Shown here one piece after another: positions 11,570-22,260 of a stretch of 64,000 nucleotides of DNA (positions are counted from its first letter, which is position 1; the number at the start of each line of letters is the position of its first letter). Position numbers and translations under genes: made by a program. Where the stretch lies: contig OX336339.1 of assembly GCA_946902875.1 (NCBI GenBank), positions 24,707,349-24,771,348 of the forward strand, read 5' to 3'. Origin of the DNA: Nematopogon swammerdamellus. Taxonomy: Eukaryota > Arthropoda > Insecta > Lepidoptera > Adelidae. The notes below the pieces were generated by a model. That model was not told the origin of the DNA and did no database searches. It saw only the letters and a program-made list of their open reading frames with translations.

Positions 11570-11965
11570 CGATGACCGGTTTAAGAGTTATGGAGGAACA
11601 TACAGAACATACATACAGAAAATATTTAAAAAAATCGTCAATTTAGTTTTAGTAACATACAAGCTGTGCCCGCGGCTCCGCCCGCTCTCATATTTCACTT
11701 CACTGCTAACCTCATAAGCTATTTAGCGTGATAGTTGATGGGAAGAATCAAGCTATCCGTAGAATTTTGTTTTATTAAAATCGGTTCAGTGGTTCTCGAG
11801 TTATAAGCGGACAGACAGACAGACAGAAAGCAGACGTTGGATTTTATTATAGGTAGGATAGGAAGGATAGGATAGGATAGGAAGGATGTAGAGTCTACAA
11901 ACGCAGTATCTAAATAAAGTAACTTACTCCATGACCATCCCTTACATATTTATTATTAGTATTGA
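11570..11965 (+). repeat. Interior of the 39420-type element, split by a second repeat
   Basis: 11572-11658 and 11886-11960 match consecutive parts of 39630-39785 (gtcaatttagttttagtaac; gtctacaaacgcagtatcta, taaagtaacttactccatga). The break is filled by 11659-11885. Confidence 0.75.
11659..11850 (-). mobile_element. 'gccgcgggcacagct' repeat inserted in another repeat
   Basis: aagctgtgcccgcggctccg, tcggttcagtggttctcgag, gcggacagacagacagacag, ttggattttattatagg. It matches 52745-52968 in reverse. A (GGATA)n run follows to 11886. Confidence 0.7.
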
Positions 11966-12382
11966 TATATTATACAAGATTAGCTAACTTAAAGTAATAG
12001 GATGTATGTAGAGGGATTGACAAATTATAACTAAAGCTTTGTACAGCCACGAGACCCTGAAAATTAAACGCAATCGTTCAGGATATTCGCAGAGCCTCGC
12101 GTGAGTGTAACATTTCATCTAATCATAGGAAACCTGTATTCTGTGCTCAATCCGATCATTAGATTAAACAGTTTATTATGTAAATAAAACATAATACGTT
12201 ATTACAAGACTACGTTCGATGGCTGCGCACTATAGAGGTCTGTAGCGTTCACAGAAACAACAAAGTGCATAGTTGTTTTTAATAAAATTTTTTAGTGGAG
12301 TGAAATATATATCATTATTTGAATGCGTACATGATTGTTCCTTACGCCGTTAAGTAGAGGTAGTAGGTAAATTATTTTGTAA

Positions 12383-12500
12383 GATAAAGGCTTCTGTGGG
12401 CTGCGAGGCTGAAGATGAAGGCTTCTGTGAGCTGCTGAGACTGAAGATGAAGGCTTCTGTGGGCTGCGGAGACTGAAGTTTGATGGCTTCGGAGGGGTTT
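12383..12500 (+). repeat. 31-33-bp minisatellite, 3-4 units
   Basis: gcttctgtgggctgcg and variants start at 12390, 12421, 12453 and, weaker, 12486. Confidence 0.7.
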
Positions 12501-13189
12501 CGGTGAAGCGTTGCCTATGAGCTCTGCTGAGCACGAGGACCGCAGGGGTCTGCTGTGTCAGCCGGTTCCTTCTTTGAGTGGAGCTTTTGCATAGGCGCTC
12601 CTGAGAGTCCGGGTATCACAGTGGGAGGTTGCTGAGGCTGTGTCAGTTGTCCGATGAATCATTAGATCGAAGAGAAGCCACCTGCAATCTCGCTGAGGAG
12701 GAGGACTTCCAAAGTGGAGTGGCTCCAACCTGTCCCTTCAACGAGTTACAGACTATTATATCAACATCTGTCGTGAATCGAGGACTTCACCAGATATCGA
12801 AGTAAGAAGAATTTCACCAAGAAGCATAAGAAGAATTAGTATAAATATATACGCATGTAATAAATAGTAAAATAGTATTTAAGTATTATTAAGAGAAGGC
12901 TGTGACCTACTGATTGGTCACTGTCATTGGTTCGGTAGCAGGCTTAGATCGAGGTTGAGTTGCTTTTCGCACGGCCAGCTATACGTGACTCTTTCCCGTA
13001 TTAGTGATTCAAATAGTTTCTAAGCACACATTCCTGGAAATTCTACTTCTAATGTAGTTTACAGAGAAGCGTTATTGTAGATTTATAAATTATCATTGGT
13101 TGCGGCTTCACTTATGTAGGTCGAATCAAGTCTATAACCTGCCCAATTAAAAAACACCAAAACAATTGAATCATCTAACGAACGGACAG

Positions 13190-13260
13190 AGTCACGTTGC
13201 GTTTTATAACAGGCTGAGAAAGATCAAGTCCACGCGGACGTAGTCGCGGGCACAGCTAGT
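13190..13260 (+). repeat. Helitron-like or related 3' end
   Basis: aagtccacgcggacgtagtc, gcgggcacagctag followed by t. The rest of the element upstream is not resolved. Confidence 0.45.
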
Positions 13261-14157
13261 TTTAAATAAATTAGTCTGCACCTGAAGGTCTTTATGACAA
13301 AATAGTCATATTAGTCATACCTTCAATGTATTCATTTTAAAAATATATTTTGTGAAAATTTTTACAATTCTCTATACGATATAATGTATGTCTATATTAA
13401 TTAAGTAGATAAATTATTAACTTCCAATATTCCGTACGTACTTTCCACTTATATATTTTCCAAAAATTGTCTTCTTCAATTTGTCAAAAGAATACTGATA
13501 GTCCTAATATAAACTGTCGATCTTTTTTTGGCAGCAGTACTCCGAAGGCAGTAAGCGCCCTACAAGGCATCATTCCGACGCCGCTCAGCAGGCGGTCGAG
13601 AGGTTGGGCGCTTACCAGTACCTGTGCGCATCACATCCCGTCTCCACTAGTCTCCCAACCAGTTGTACAACCTAATTCACCTTCTCAAATCGGCTTCCAG
13701 ACTTTCAGAAGATCCGACGAACAGGTTGTTCGACGAATCCGGGCAAGGTGTTATCTTAGCGATCTCCATAACCCAGTCGTTGTCTAGTTGGTAGGAACTA
13801 AAAAGCTTTGATCCAGGGGAATTGGTTTTTAAAAATGACAAGCGATTTATTAAATGTGTTTTTATCTTATTTGCGTATTAAATGTCCAACTGTTCAGAGC
13901 AATGATGATTATAATAGTACATATTAATTATTTAATACCCTAAAAGCAATAGAATTTAAATGTTGTGCAAGAAATTATTAACATCTTTGAAAACTGTCTA
14001 TAGAATTATTGTCATGTTGTTGATTTTTTGTAAACAATACCGGAACATCAAGAGATTCGGCAATTAGTTTTGTTCGAGGCTGGAGTGAATTGGTACCTAT
14101 CTCCTAACGGTAAGCAGTAATAGTCAAGGTACTCGCACCTATTAGCTCCATCAGCTA

Positions 14158-14310
14158 TTTTTCGTTTTCCGTACCCCGTACGGAAGCCTATTACCCGTCG
14201 CCGTCTGTCTGTTTGTATGTGTGTTTGTCTGTCTGTTTGTCTGTCTTGTTTGTCTGTCTGCCCTACGCTGTATCTTTGGAAACGTAATAGCTAGCCGGTT
14301 GAAATTAGCC
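14158..14310 (+). repeat. 'ggttccgta' family fragment
   Basis: ttccgtaccccgtacggaag, a long tctgt/tttg run, and gtaatagctagccggttgaa. Confidence 0.65.
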
Positions 14311-14890
14311 TTACTTAGATTAGAATTTATATCAAAGTTTTTTCTAGAGTTTTCTTCAACCACACCAATTCCACGGACACCTCGCCGTGGAATTTTTATA
14401 AATAAAACTTGTCCTCCACTATAAAACGTTTAATAATCATTGAATTAAATTAAATGAAAACTTTTATTTACACTATCATTGTCCAGATCATAACCTCAAT
14501 CAATATATGTATATAATGAAAGATCGTGCAATAAAATTCCCAGCGAGCTATCTATCCGTCCGCGTTACCTTGTCTATCGCTACTTAGGCAATATCTCCGA
14601 CGGGTGATGAAGCTCGTAAAACTTCCTCTTGATAGAGATGTACACTGACTCAAATGTCCAGATCGCGGCTCATAAACGTATCTGGGCTATCGTCGTCATC
14701 CACTTTAGTTCGTTAAAGTAAAGATAGAGTGCGAAGAAGAAGTTGAAATTGGACCATTTTACACGTATTTAATATTCTCTATCTTGTACTTTCTCGTGCA
14801 TTCTCGTGCGAGAAAACTCCAGTCTCCAAAAACCACGGAGTTAACGAACCCGAAAGTACATAAGTATAGTGTGATTTTAGGGTATTTTCA

Positions 14891-15152
14891 ACTGTAGGTT
14901 CCTTCCCTTGCCCATTGCTAGGTGGTGGGCTCAAATTGTAGCGGACTGGGTTAGTACCTCCGTACTGGATGTAAGATGGCCCCATTGCAGCCTCGGTTGT
15001 GTTCTCATCTAGTCCGGTATAGCCAGCAATCCGAAGGGAAGTCTCCGGTATTGCACCTATGTACCTTCTCGGAGGTGATATTAGCTGGTCGGAGCATGTG
15101 ATTTGACCCCTCCGACTCAGCCACCCATACCGGATTCAATAAAAAAATAACT
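14891..15152 (+). mobile_element. SINE-B copy with poly(A)-type tail
   Basis: Starts in the shared ctgtaggttccttccctt segment, followed by a body unique to this family (ggaggtgatattagctggtc, ccctccgactcagccaccca) and a tail taccggattcaataaaaaaa. Imperfect ~25-bp direct repeats (aagttgaaattggaccattt near 14732 and aagttgaaattagaccaatt near 15158) may mark the target site of a larger unit. Confidence 0.65.
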
Positions 15153-15212
15153 AAAAAAAGTTGAAATTAGACCAATTTAAACACAATGTAGTTTCTCTGA
15201 CATAACTCATAA

Positions 15213-15276
15213 CACCTAGTTCACCCCGGTGTTATGGGCTGACATCACGGATGTTGTAGGTGATGTAGCCAATCAT
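15213..15276 (+). mobile_element. SINE tail fragment (S3)
   Basis: About 60 bp matching the conserved tail (gttatgggctgacatcacgg, ttgtaggtgatgtagcca) without a poly(A) tail. Confidence 0.7.
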
Positions 15277-15791
15277 GTGTGTGCTGAACCTCTCTGTCGG
15301 CTGTGCTAACGTCGCAGAGCATTTCTTTGTAATAAATCTCTTGTACACCACCGCACAAGTATCTGCACTGCGTACTGCGCACTTGAACCTAAGCATTTTG
15401 CCGGTCACGCCGATATGCTATCTACGTATAGATCGTCGGCAGTAACTCATTTCTCTGATTATCATAAAACAATATTACGAAATGATCTCGCCGAGTCTTT
15501 AAGCTAAGTACGAATCGACAACAATAGTTTCTCCTGTAAAAGGAGATGGCAAAAGTCGTGACTGGCCGAGCGCAGCGGTTGACAAGCGAGCGCTCCACTC
15601 GCGCGTTCGCTTTGAATTAGGTTTGCCAGACTGCAGAGATTTCCAGGATTGTTCAGTGATTCGTTTGTATTGATTTGTATTTGTTTGTATTTAATGTTAT
15701 TTACCAGGTACAACAGAATAAAAGAGGTAAAAATTAAACACCCACCATAACCTGGAGTTTAAATCGCCAAATTATTTACAAATTTAATAAA

Positions 15792-16275
15792 AAAACTGCC
15801 CAAGTGCGAGTCAGAATCGCGCACCGAGGTTTCCGCATCACAAAAAAAGCTTTGAAAAAAAACACGTTTCTTATATGGGAATTAATTTCCCTCCCCTTAA
15901 TTTTAAAAGCTAAAATAGCACATAGGTATTCAGTGAAAATTTCAACTGGCTAGCTATTACGGTTCCAAAGGTACAGCCATTGGACCGACGGACGGATAGT
16001 GTGTGGAGTTTTTATATGTTTAAATTAAAAAGTGTTATTTGTACTTAATACTTTTATTTCAACTCCGTCAACCCAGAAGAGTATCTTGAAGTAAGTAAGT
16101 AAGGCTCAACAGGAACAGGTCTCTTGTGGCTCAGTAAAAGTGGATTTTAGAGGCGTGATTCGAACCCGCGACCCAAACCCGAGAGAGTAAGCTAGAGGCA
16201 AATGAAACCACAATGAAAGGGGCACGCTACAAGACTTAGTAATAGGCTTGATCGTGCGGGGTACGGAAACGTAAA
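15792..16275 (-). repeat. 'ggttccgta' family element split by an insertion
   Basis: Left part gcccaagtgcgagtcagaat to gaccgacggacggatag (to 16000); right part cttagtaataggcttgatcg, gcggggtacggaaacg (16237-16275). See the separate entry at 16001-16236. Confidence 0.7.
16001..16236 (-). mobile_element. Insertion with box B-like tRNA sequence inside a 'ggttccgta' repeat
   Basis: A ~236-bp block separates the two halves of a 'ggttccgta' repeat (15792-16000 and 16237-16275). On the minus strand it contains gggtcgcgggttcgaatcac, a good box B with T-loop, but no clear box A. It could be another SINE or a tRNA-related fragment. Confidence 0.45.
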
Positions 16276-16894
16276 AATGCTGAAATTTCATTCTAATGCC
16301 CTGAAATCTCATTCAAGTCTCCCTTTACAAAAACCCGGAATGCAATTAAACTGTCCTAAAATCTCATTAGACGAATCTGGCAACCCCACTTGGAGTACAT
16401 AAATCGGTTTCCCCGAACGTACTCGGAGCAATCTTAATTATCGCGACCGATCATTAAAGGTAAAGTTATTAGCGGGAGATTCGTTGTTTATTTGGCGACT
16501 GCGCCGGCGCCGCCGTCGAAACAAAAGTTCGTCATGGCGAGAGTCGCTTCCGACACCCGGTGTGATGGTTTGTTGAACTCCAATGTGCTGGATAAATGAT
16601 CGTTATGATGAGAGAAACAGAGAGACATAGAGAAAAATAATTGGAGGAGAGAATGACTAGAAAGAGAGAGAAATGTGGAGCGCCTGGAAAAAGAGAAAGG
16701 TAGATGGGAAATTGAATTAACGCCATTGAAATAGGCAGCAATTCTTGATTGATCTTAAACATTTTACTTAGCATACAGTGAAAACAAAGTGAAAGAGTCG
16801 GCATCAGACAAATAACCAAATTAGTTTTACTGAAAATATTTGACGAACGTCTTATTTATTATTACACATTTAGAACTTTGGTCTGGACTGGACG

Positions 16895-17107
16895 AAATTG
16901 CCTAAGGCAATAGGCAATTTCCTCCAGTCAACCCAGTGGACCTACATTTTACATGGAATCCGAACCATGGAGCAGTGTGTGAAGGTAATGCACATATATT
17001 TATTTTTCAAATCATAAAAAAATCGTTGGTACACGCCGGTTAGATTCGAACCTCGGACTTTTCGCTAAGAAGCCGACGTCCAGACCACTCGGCCACCCGT
17101 CGCTTAT
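16895..17107 (-). mobile_element. Second SINE type with tRNA-like head
   Basis: Minus strand: gacgggtggccgagtggtct (box A of Leu/Ser type), then 30 bp later gaggttcgaatctaacc (box B), then an A/T-rich linker and atggttcggattccatg and aatgtaggtcc, a segment shared with the tRNA/5S SINE. The acceptor and T-stem pairings are poor, so this is not a functional tRNA gene. Confidence 0.7.
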
Positions 17108-17147
17108 CAGTACATTTTTTTTCTGATGCGGTGTGGTGGTCTGGCAA

Positions 17148-17541
17148 TTTTTTTTTTTTTTTTTTTTATGGAAACTGACACGGTTGGCTACATCACCTAC
17201 AACGTCCGTGATGTCAGCCCATGACACCGGGTGAACTAGGTGCCATGTCAGTGCTTCCCCCTTTGATCGTGCCGGCTACACTGAACTGGTCGGAAAACAC
17301 AAACTATTTACATAGCCGTTTAGACCGACGTTTCATTCAGTGCGGTGGTACCAACCCGGGCGGGTTAAACCCTACCACCAAGTAAGATTAGGAGGGAAGG
17401 GACCTACAGTTTTACGAGGAATCCGAACCTCGGTCAGCCTCCAACGGTCAGCGGTCACCCATCCAAGTACTGACCGCACCCAGCGTTGCTTAACATTCAA
17501 TAGCGACAGTTGACTGTCTGCACCACTGAGCTATCGAGGCT
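17148..17541 (-). mobile_element. tRNA/5S-type SINE, full-length copy (S4)
   Basis: The clearest head in the window: on the minus strand cctcgatagctcagtggtgc (box A-like), then gttaagcaacgctgggtgcg and gtcagtacttggatgggtga, which follow animal 5S rRNA closely through its internal control region. Next come gaggttcggattcctcg, the body, and a 20-nt A tail. Confidence 0.88.
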
Positions 17542-18369
17542 GGCTATGCTAGGATGACATCATCCTTCCTTGCATTTATTGCATATTCATTTCTTTCATT
17601 TTCCAAATAATAAAAAAACAATCAAACTAAATTCAGAGCGCGAGAAATGAAATCAAGCTACAGGTATTCAACAGTTGCGGTCTGCGAGTGAAAATAAATG
17701 CAGCGACTGAGCGAAAATCACGACCATTGAATTTTTCAATGTCCATAGATTTATCGCAATCAATGGTCCCTCGTCGGGCGAGCTCAAAGCCGAGGTACTA
17801 ATGACCGCAGGCGCCGCGTCGGGACGCGCAAGCGCACAGCTCACAAGATTTTGGTTCACTCAACTTGCAGGGGTTTTATTTTTATTATTGATTTTTAACC
17901 GACATTGGGTGTATGTACCCAATAGTCCGTCAGATGATTAGATATAGTGCCAATATAGTACCACTTCTCGGCAAACTACGCTCAGTGGGGTCCATGCCAG
18001 CTGGCAGCCAAAAGTTGTTTGACAAAATGTTATGACAGCGATAGCAGCTTTAAGTCTTTTTTAAAAATTGGAATCGGTCAGTTATTTTCGTGTAATAATG
18101 TTATATTGCATAAAGTTCAAATGTATGTACATTATCATCATTATCAGCCGTTTAAGAACTTCTGGATATATGCCTCTCTCATTAGTATGTTAGTCATGTG
18201 TCCCCATCGATGGGAACTATTCTACTTATCGAATGTAGGTAGGCACTAATCGGATCTTAGTGCCTGTGATAGATGGTGGTATGGCCTTGTGGTAAACTTA
18301 ATTAAAGGCACAAAAAGAATTAAAATGTTGATTCTCTATTTCTGTATCCGCAACTTGCCCTAACGCAAC

Positions 18370-18770
18370 ACAAATAAATCGACAGCCAGCGGACACTTAC
18401 TCAGCGGCTGTTAATCAGAAAGCACCGCGGCGGAATCTGCTCACACATTCCCCAACAACAAAGTAGCATGGGGGTAAAAACTCCTACGCCCTGCTCGTAG
18501 GCTCTCGTAAATCCTATGCCAGAGAAGACGAGAGCGCAGCCGCGGGCGTGCGACGGAACCGGGGATTATTTGCTTATTACGCAGTATTTTTCATGTTCGC
18601 TACTCCGTCGGATAAATCCGCATCAGCGCGGATGATGGAAGTCGGACTCCCGAGAAATATGGCCGGCATTACGGCGATACAATAGGCGGCAACGCCTGTG
18701 AGAACGTCGGGACTTCCGGTGTTCGAGCGCCTTCTGTTAGGGTTGTCTATGGCAAGCCTTAGAAAACTGT
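18370..18770. promoter_or_regulatory. Candidate intronic regulatory block
   Basis: GC-richer, no recognised repeat, no convincing coding frame (the 73-codon minus frame matches nothing I know). Confidence 0.22.
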
Positions 18771-19080
18771 AGATGAAAAAGTTGACCAAAACAAACACTG
18801 TAATAATAAGCCTCTAGAAGTCAAACGTACACGTACTTGTTGCCCATCTGACTATCTTTCCATACAACTATTGAACAAAAATATTATGTTGTGTATGCAT
18901 GAGAGGATTGTTGACAACGATCACATCGACGTATATGTATTAGAGTTACTACTTATATCTTACTCACTTTGTTAATTGGATAGTAAAACAAGTTACCTAC
19001 ATAATGAGTAAAACTAATTAAATAAAATTAACCTAATAAATAATTAATAACTAAATAATTACATGTAAGTCTTACTGCAA

Positions 19081-19190
19081 GTTAAATATTTCGTCCAACT
19101 CAGCCGACTCCGCCACAGTGCCCAATACGCTGGCTGCGTTGCCCCTTTGAATGGCTAGCCCAAGAACCTTGGGCTAGCCCTATTCGCTGA
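19081..19190. repeat. Interspersed repeat with perfect 12-bp hairpin
   Basis: actccgccacagtgcccaat, acgctggctgcgttgcccct resembles 32565-32640. Near its end ggctagcccaag-aac-cttgggctagcc (about 19153-19179) is a perfect inverted repeat. Confidence 0.5.
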
Positions 19191-19615
19191 AAGAAGAAAT
19201 TGTTAATTTAAATTGGGATGAAAAGATATATTATCCAGAATTGTCCACCCATTGAGAACCTTGGGTAGCGCCAATAGCGAACGTGCGTGTATTTATAACA
19301 GCAATACACACCAATTTGTCGTTAGCTAGAACAATTATGTCCAACAAATTATGTTGCTCTCGCTTCATTATCTGAGATCAAGCAGCTGAGGTTCGAATGC
19401 GCGCTATTTCATTTTAATAAACTCTCCACGAACGGACGGAGTACCGTCAATAGGCAGCAAAAACAACCTATTAAATGAATATGCAATTGCCATCACAATT
19501 AAACTAGAGACCAGTATCATTAACATTAAGTATCAATAAAATAATTTACATGAGCATTACGGATGAAAAACAACAAAGCACGCAACACATGCTTAGTAGC
19601 ACTATTCGGATGATG

Positions 19616-19958
19616 AAGCAGAGGGGTATAGAATCAAAGACAGCTCTATAAAGTTTGCAAATTTTTGGTAAATAAAAAAAAAAATTATTCAGATCCAGTT
19701 TATTCTAAATGGCCCGTTACTTCGTTAGGATTAATGGAGCTATCCTATTGGACAGTTTTGCTTAGTGTACGTTTTGAAACTAAACGTATGGATAGTGCAG
19801 TTTTTGAATGTTAGTGTTAATTTCTGAACTATATTTTTAACGGAAAGAGCTGCTTTCGAAGCAGTTTTTTATGAAAATTCAATAGCCAATTGTATGAAGA
19901 AAATTTGTGCATTCATATGTCGTTTCAGCTACCTTTGATTCTATACCCCTCTCTGCTT
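19616..19958. mobile_element. MITE-like element, ~343 bp, ~30-bp TIRs
   Basis: Left aagcagaggggtatagaatc, aaagacagct; right agctacctttgattctatac, ccctctctgctt, its reverse complement with small gaps. A/T-rich interior without coding capacity. Target duplication not resolved. Confidence 0.75.
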
Positions 19959-20097
19959 GTGGTTGTTGATTTGATTTGATTTGAATAATTTGCTATGGCA
20001 AAATTATTTTACCAATACACTATTTTAACATCATGTTATGAACCGTGCCTTCTGTCATCAACTGGACACAAGCATACATGCATTTATGCATAACAAA

Positions 20098-20205
20098 TAT
20101 AGCGTCACGCATTTTTCCCAATAGGATAGGCAGGCACAACGGATCTCCGCGTGTTACGATCTTAACATACCTCTACCGCCTCTTCCGCTCTCATAATGTT
20201 CTCAT
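20098..20205 (-). mobile_element. LINE family N 3' end
   Basis: Reverse of the family N 3' end: gcgtcacgcatttttcccaa, acaacggatctccgcgtgtt, ctctaccgcctcttccgctc. Confidence 0.65.
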
Positions 20206-20615
20206 AATAATCCTAGGTTGTCTATAGAGTTGTCAGAATGCCTTCATCGTCATCGGGTTTGATTAACAAGATTATATTGGATACTCACGTACTTACAGTA
20301 TTTTTAGTTAAGCATTCCCAGGTCTCCGCCCCGGCGCCCACTAACGAGCACATGAATGTGATGTGAATGTGACCAATGCAAATTTATAGCTCCTCATAAT
20401 AATGAATATCGGCATCTTACATGTCCGTGGTAAATTGAAACTCATTAAGTGCATTTTCAATCATATTACCATCGGTCTGCACTTTCAAAAAGTCCAAATA
20501 ATCTTAATTAATGTCTAAAACATTAGTATGAATGAAATGTTTTATGAAAACTGACATCGTTGGCTGTGCGACGATATGCCAGTGGTTTCCTTTGCTTTTT
20601 GTCTTCAGTAGGTAA

Positions 20616-20990
20616 TTTTTTTTTATGGAAACTGACACGGTTGGCTGCATCACCTACAACATCCGTGATGTCAGCGCATAACACCGGATGATCTAGGTGC
20701 CACGTCAGTGCTTCCCTTCATTTCATGCCGGCTACACTGAACTGGATGGAAAACACGAAATATTTACATAGCCGTTTCGACCGACGTTTCATTCAGTGCG
20801 GTGGCACGAACCCGGGTGGGATAAACCCTACCACCTAGTAAGGTAAGAAGGGAAGAGACCTACATTTTTACGTGGAATCCGAACTACGGTCAGCTTCCAA
20901 CGGTTAAGCGATCACCCATCCAAGTACTGACAGCGCCCAGGTGTGCTTAACAGCAGTCGACCGAACGCACCACTGGCTTACCGAGGCTGA
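20616..20990 (-). mobile_element. tRNA/5S-type SINE, full-length diverged copy (S5)
   Basis: Complete head-body-tail, more substituted than S4. A second, 25-bp scrap of the SINE tail lies just left of it at about 20539-20565. Confidence 0.85.
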
Positions 20991-21339
20991 TAAATGCTGC
21001 ATATTATGTTGTGAGATTAAGTAGGCAGTAGCAAAAGACTTGAGTGTGGGAATGTAAAATATAATATAAGGAATATAACTATGATAAACTATAAGAATAT
21101 AATACGTATAAGTAAGTTCGTTTAATGTTTGTTAGGTAGGTTTATTTCTTTAGTTATTAGTATTACATTTTTATATTTTATGTAAATAAAGGTTTATATA
21201 ATATATAGTAAGTACTAGTTAATAAAGTATACATAAATTTATTATTTGTCTTCAGTGCATTGAATACTTTAGTATGATCATCGGGATAATACATTTTCTT
21301 GATGAGCTTTAAAATGTGAAATTATTTTGAAAGTATTTC

Positions 21340-22260
21340 TGCAGGATTAACATAAGCGTTTAGATTAGTGCGTGCCGGTAATGCCTCGTCGACGGGTCCT
21401 TACGTGCCGAGTGACCCGTCCTTATCGGAATTCAGTAAGTCCCCTCGCGTGAGCCCAGCACACGGCGGATCGGCTCATACTAGAACGATAAAAAAGGTAT
21501 GAACGCCGGACTGTCAAATGCTTGTATGAGAACTAGCGTCGCCGAGTTCCGGGGAGCGGAGTGTACCTACTTACCGATGATAAGATATTCCACTATTGTG
21601 CACACTAAACTTGGCTGTAGTGTTTTTACACGTAAACACAGAGCATGTGGGCATTTTAAAAAGGTTTTTGCGAACGCGGCCTATGACAGACTGACGGGCC
21701 AGCGCGCGACCGTCCAATGAAACAAGTATGCTTTTACTTATATCGTGTTACGCTGGCGGGGATACGGTTCGGGGTCCATACCTTTTTTATATCGTTCTAG
21801 GGTTCATAAGCCGCATCCTAATAACGATCATCTGCCGCCGCTCTCCATCTGATCATATACCACGTCTACGTGCATTCGTAATTTTCGATCTTTCTCCGGC
21901 ATTTTTTTGGTAAATATCGAACGAATTTTTCGATCGATTCGCTCTGGGCTATGCAAATTACCCGGCCGCTTATCGCTATACTTTATCCGGGATACCTGCG
22001 CGCATATTTTACATATATTTGCGGGGATGTAAGGTTGATAGCCGGCGTGGGCGGCGCCCGGGCCGGCTCGGTGGTGCATTAAAATGCTTCGGTTGCGCTA
22101 GTAATCGTCGGGGACGGCGGACGCGGGCGCGAGCGGCAGGACGCATGGCTTGAGGGCGACAGGACGAGACGAGAGGCGGTGACGGTGACTGCGGCGACAT
22201 GCGAGCTCACATCCTCCATCCTGCTGCTCCCGTCCACAGACCAGAGTAATAATGCCTAGA
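21340..22260. promoter_or_regulatory. Candidate intronic regulatory block with octamer site
   Basis: The longest GC-rich block without recognised repeats in the upstream intron. It has a perfect ATGCAAAT octamer at 21951-21958 in gctatgcaaattaccc and a cgatcgattcg palindrome nearby. The several short frames are mutually overlapping and look like chance in GC-rich DNA. Confidence 0.3.

Larger units (their letters stand above)
12000..14157. other. Mostly unassigned intronic stretch
   Basis: A 31-33-bp minisatellite (12383-12500) and a Helitron-like end (to 13260). The 106-codon frame at 13467-13787 has no recognised domain. Confidence 0.4.

Noticed and set aside
17012..17107. Possible Leu/Ser-type tRNA gene on the minus strand
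   Set aside because: Boxes A and B are good, but the acceptor and T-stems do not pair and the sequence continues into a SINE body, so it is a SINE head.
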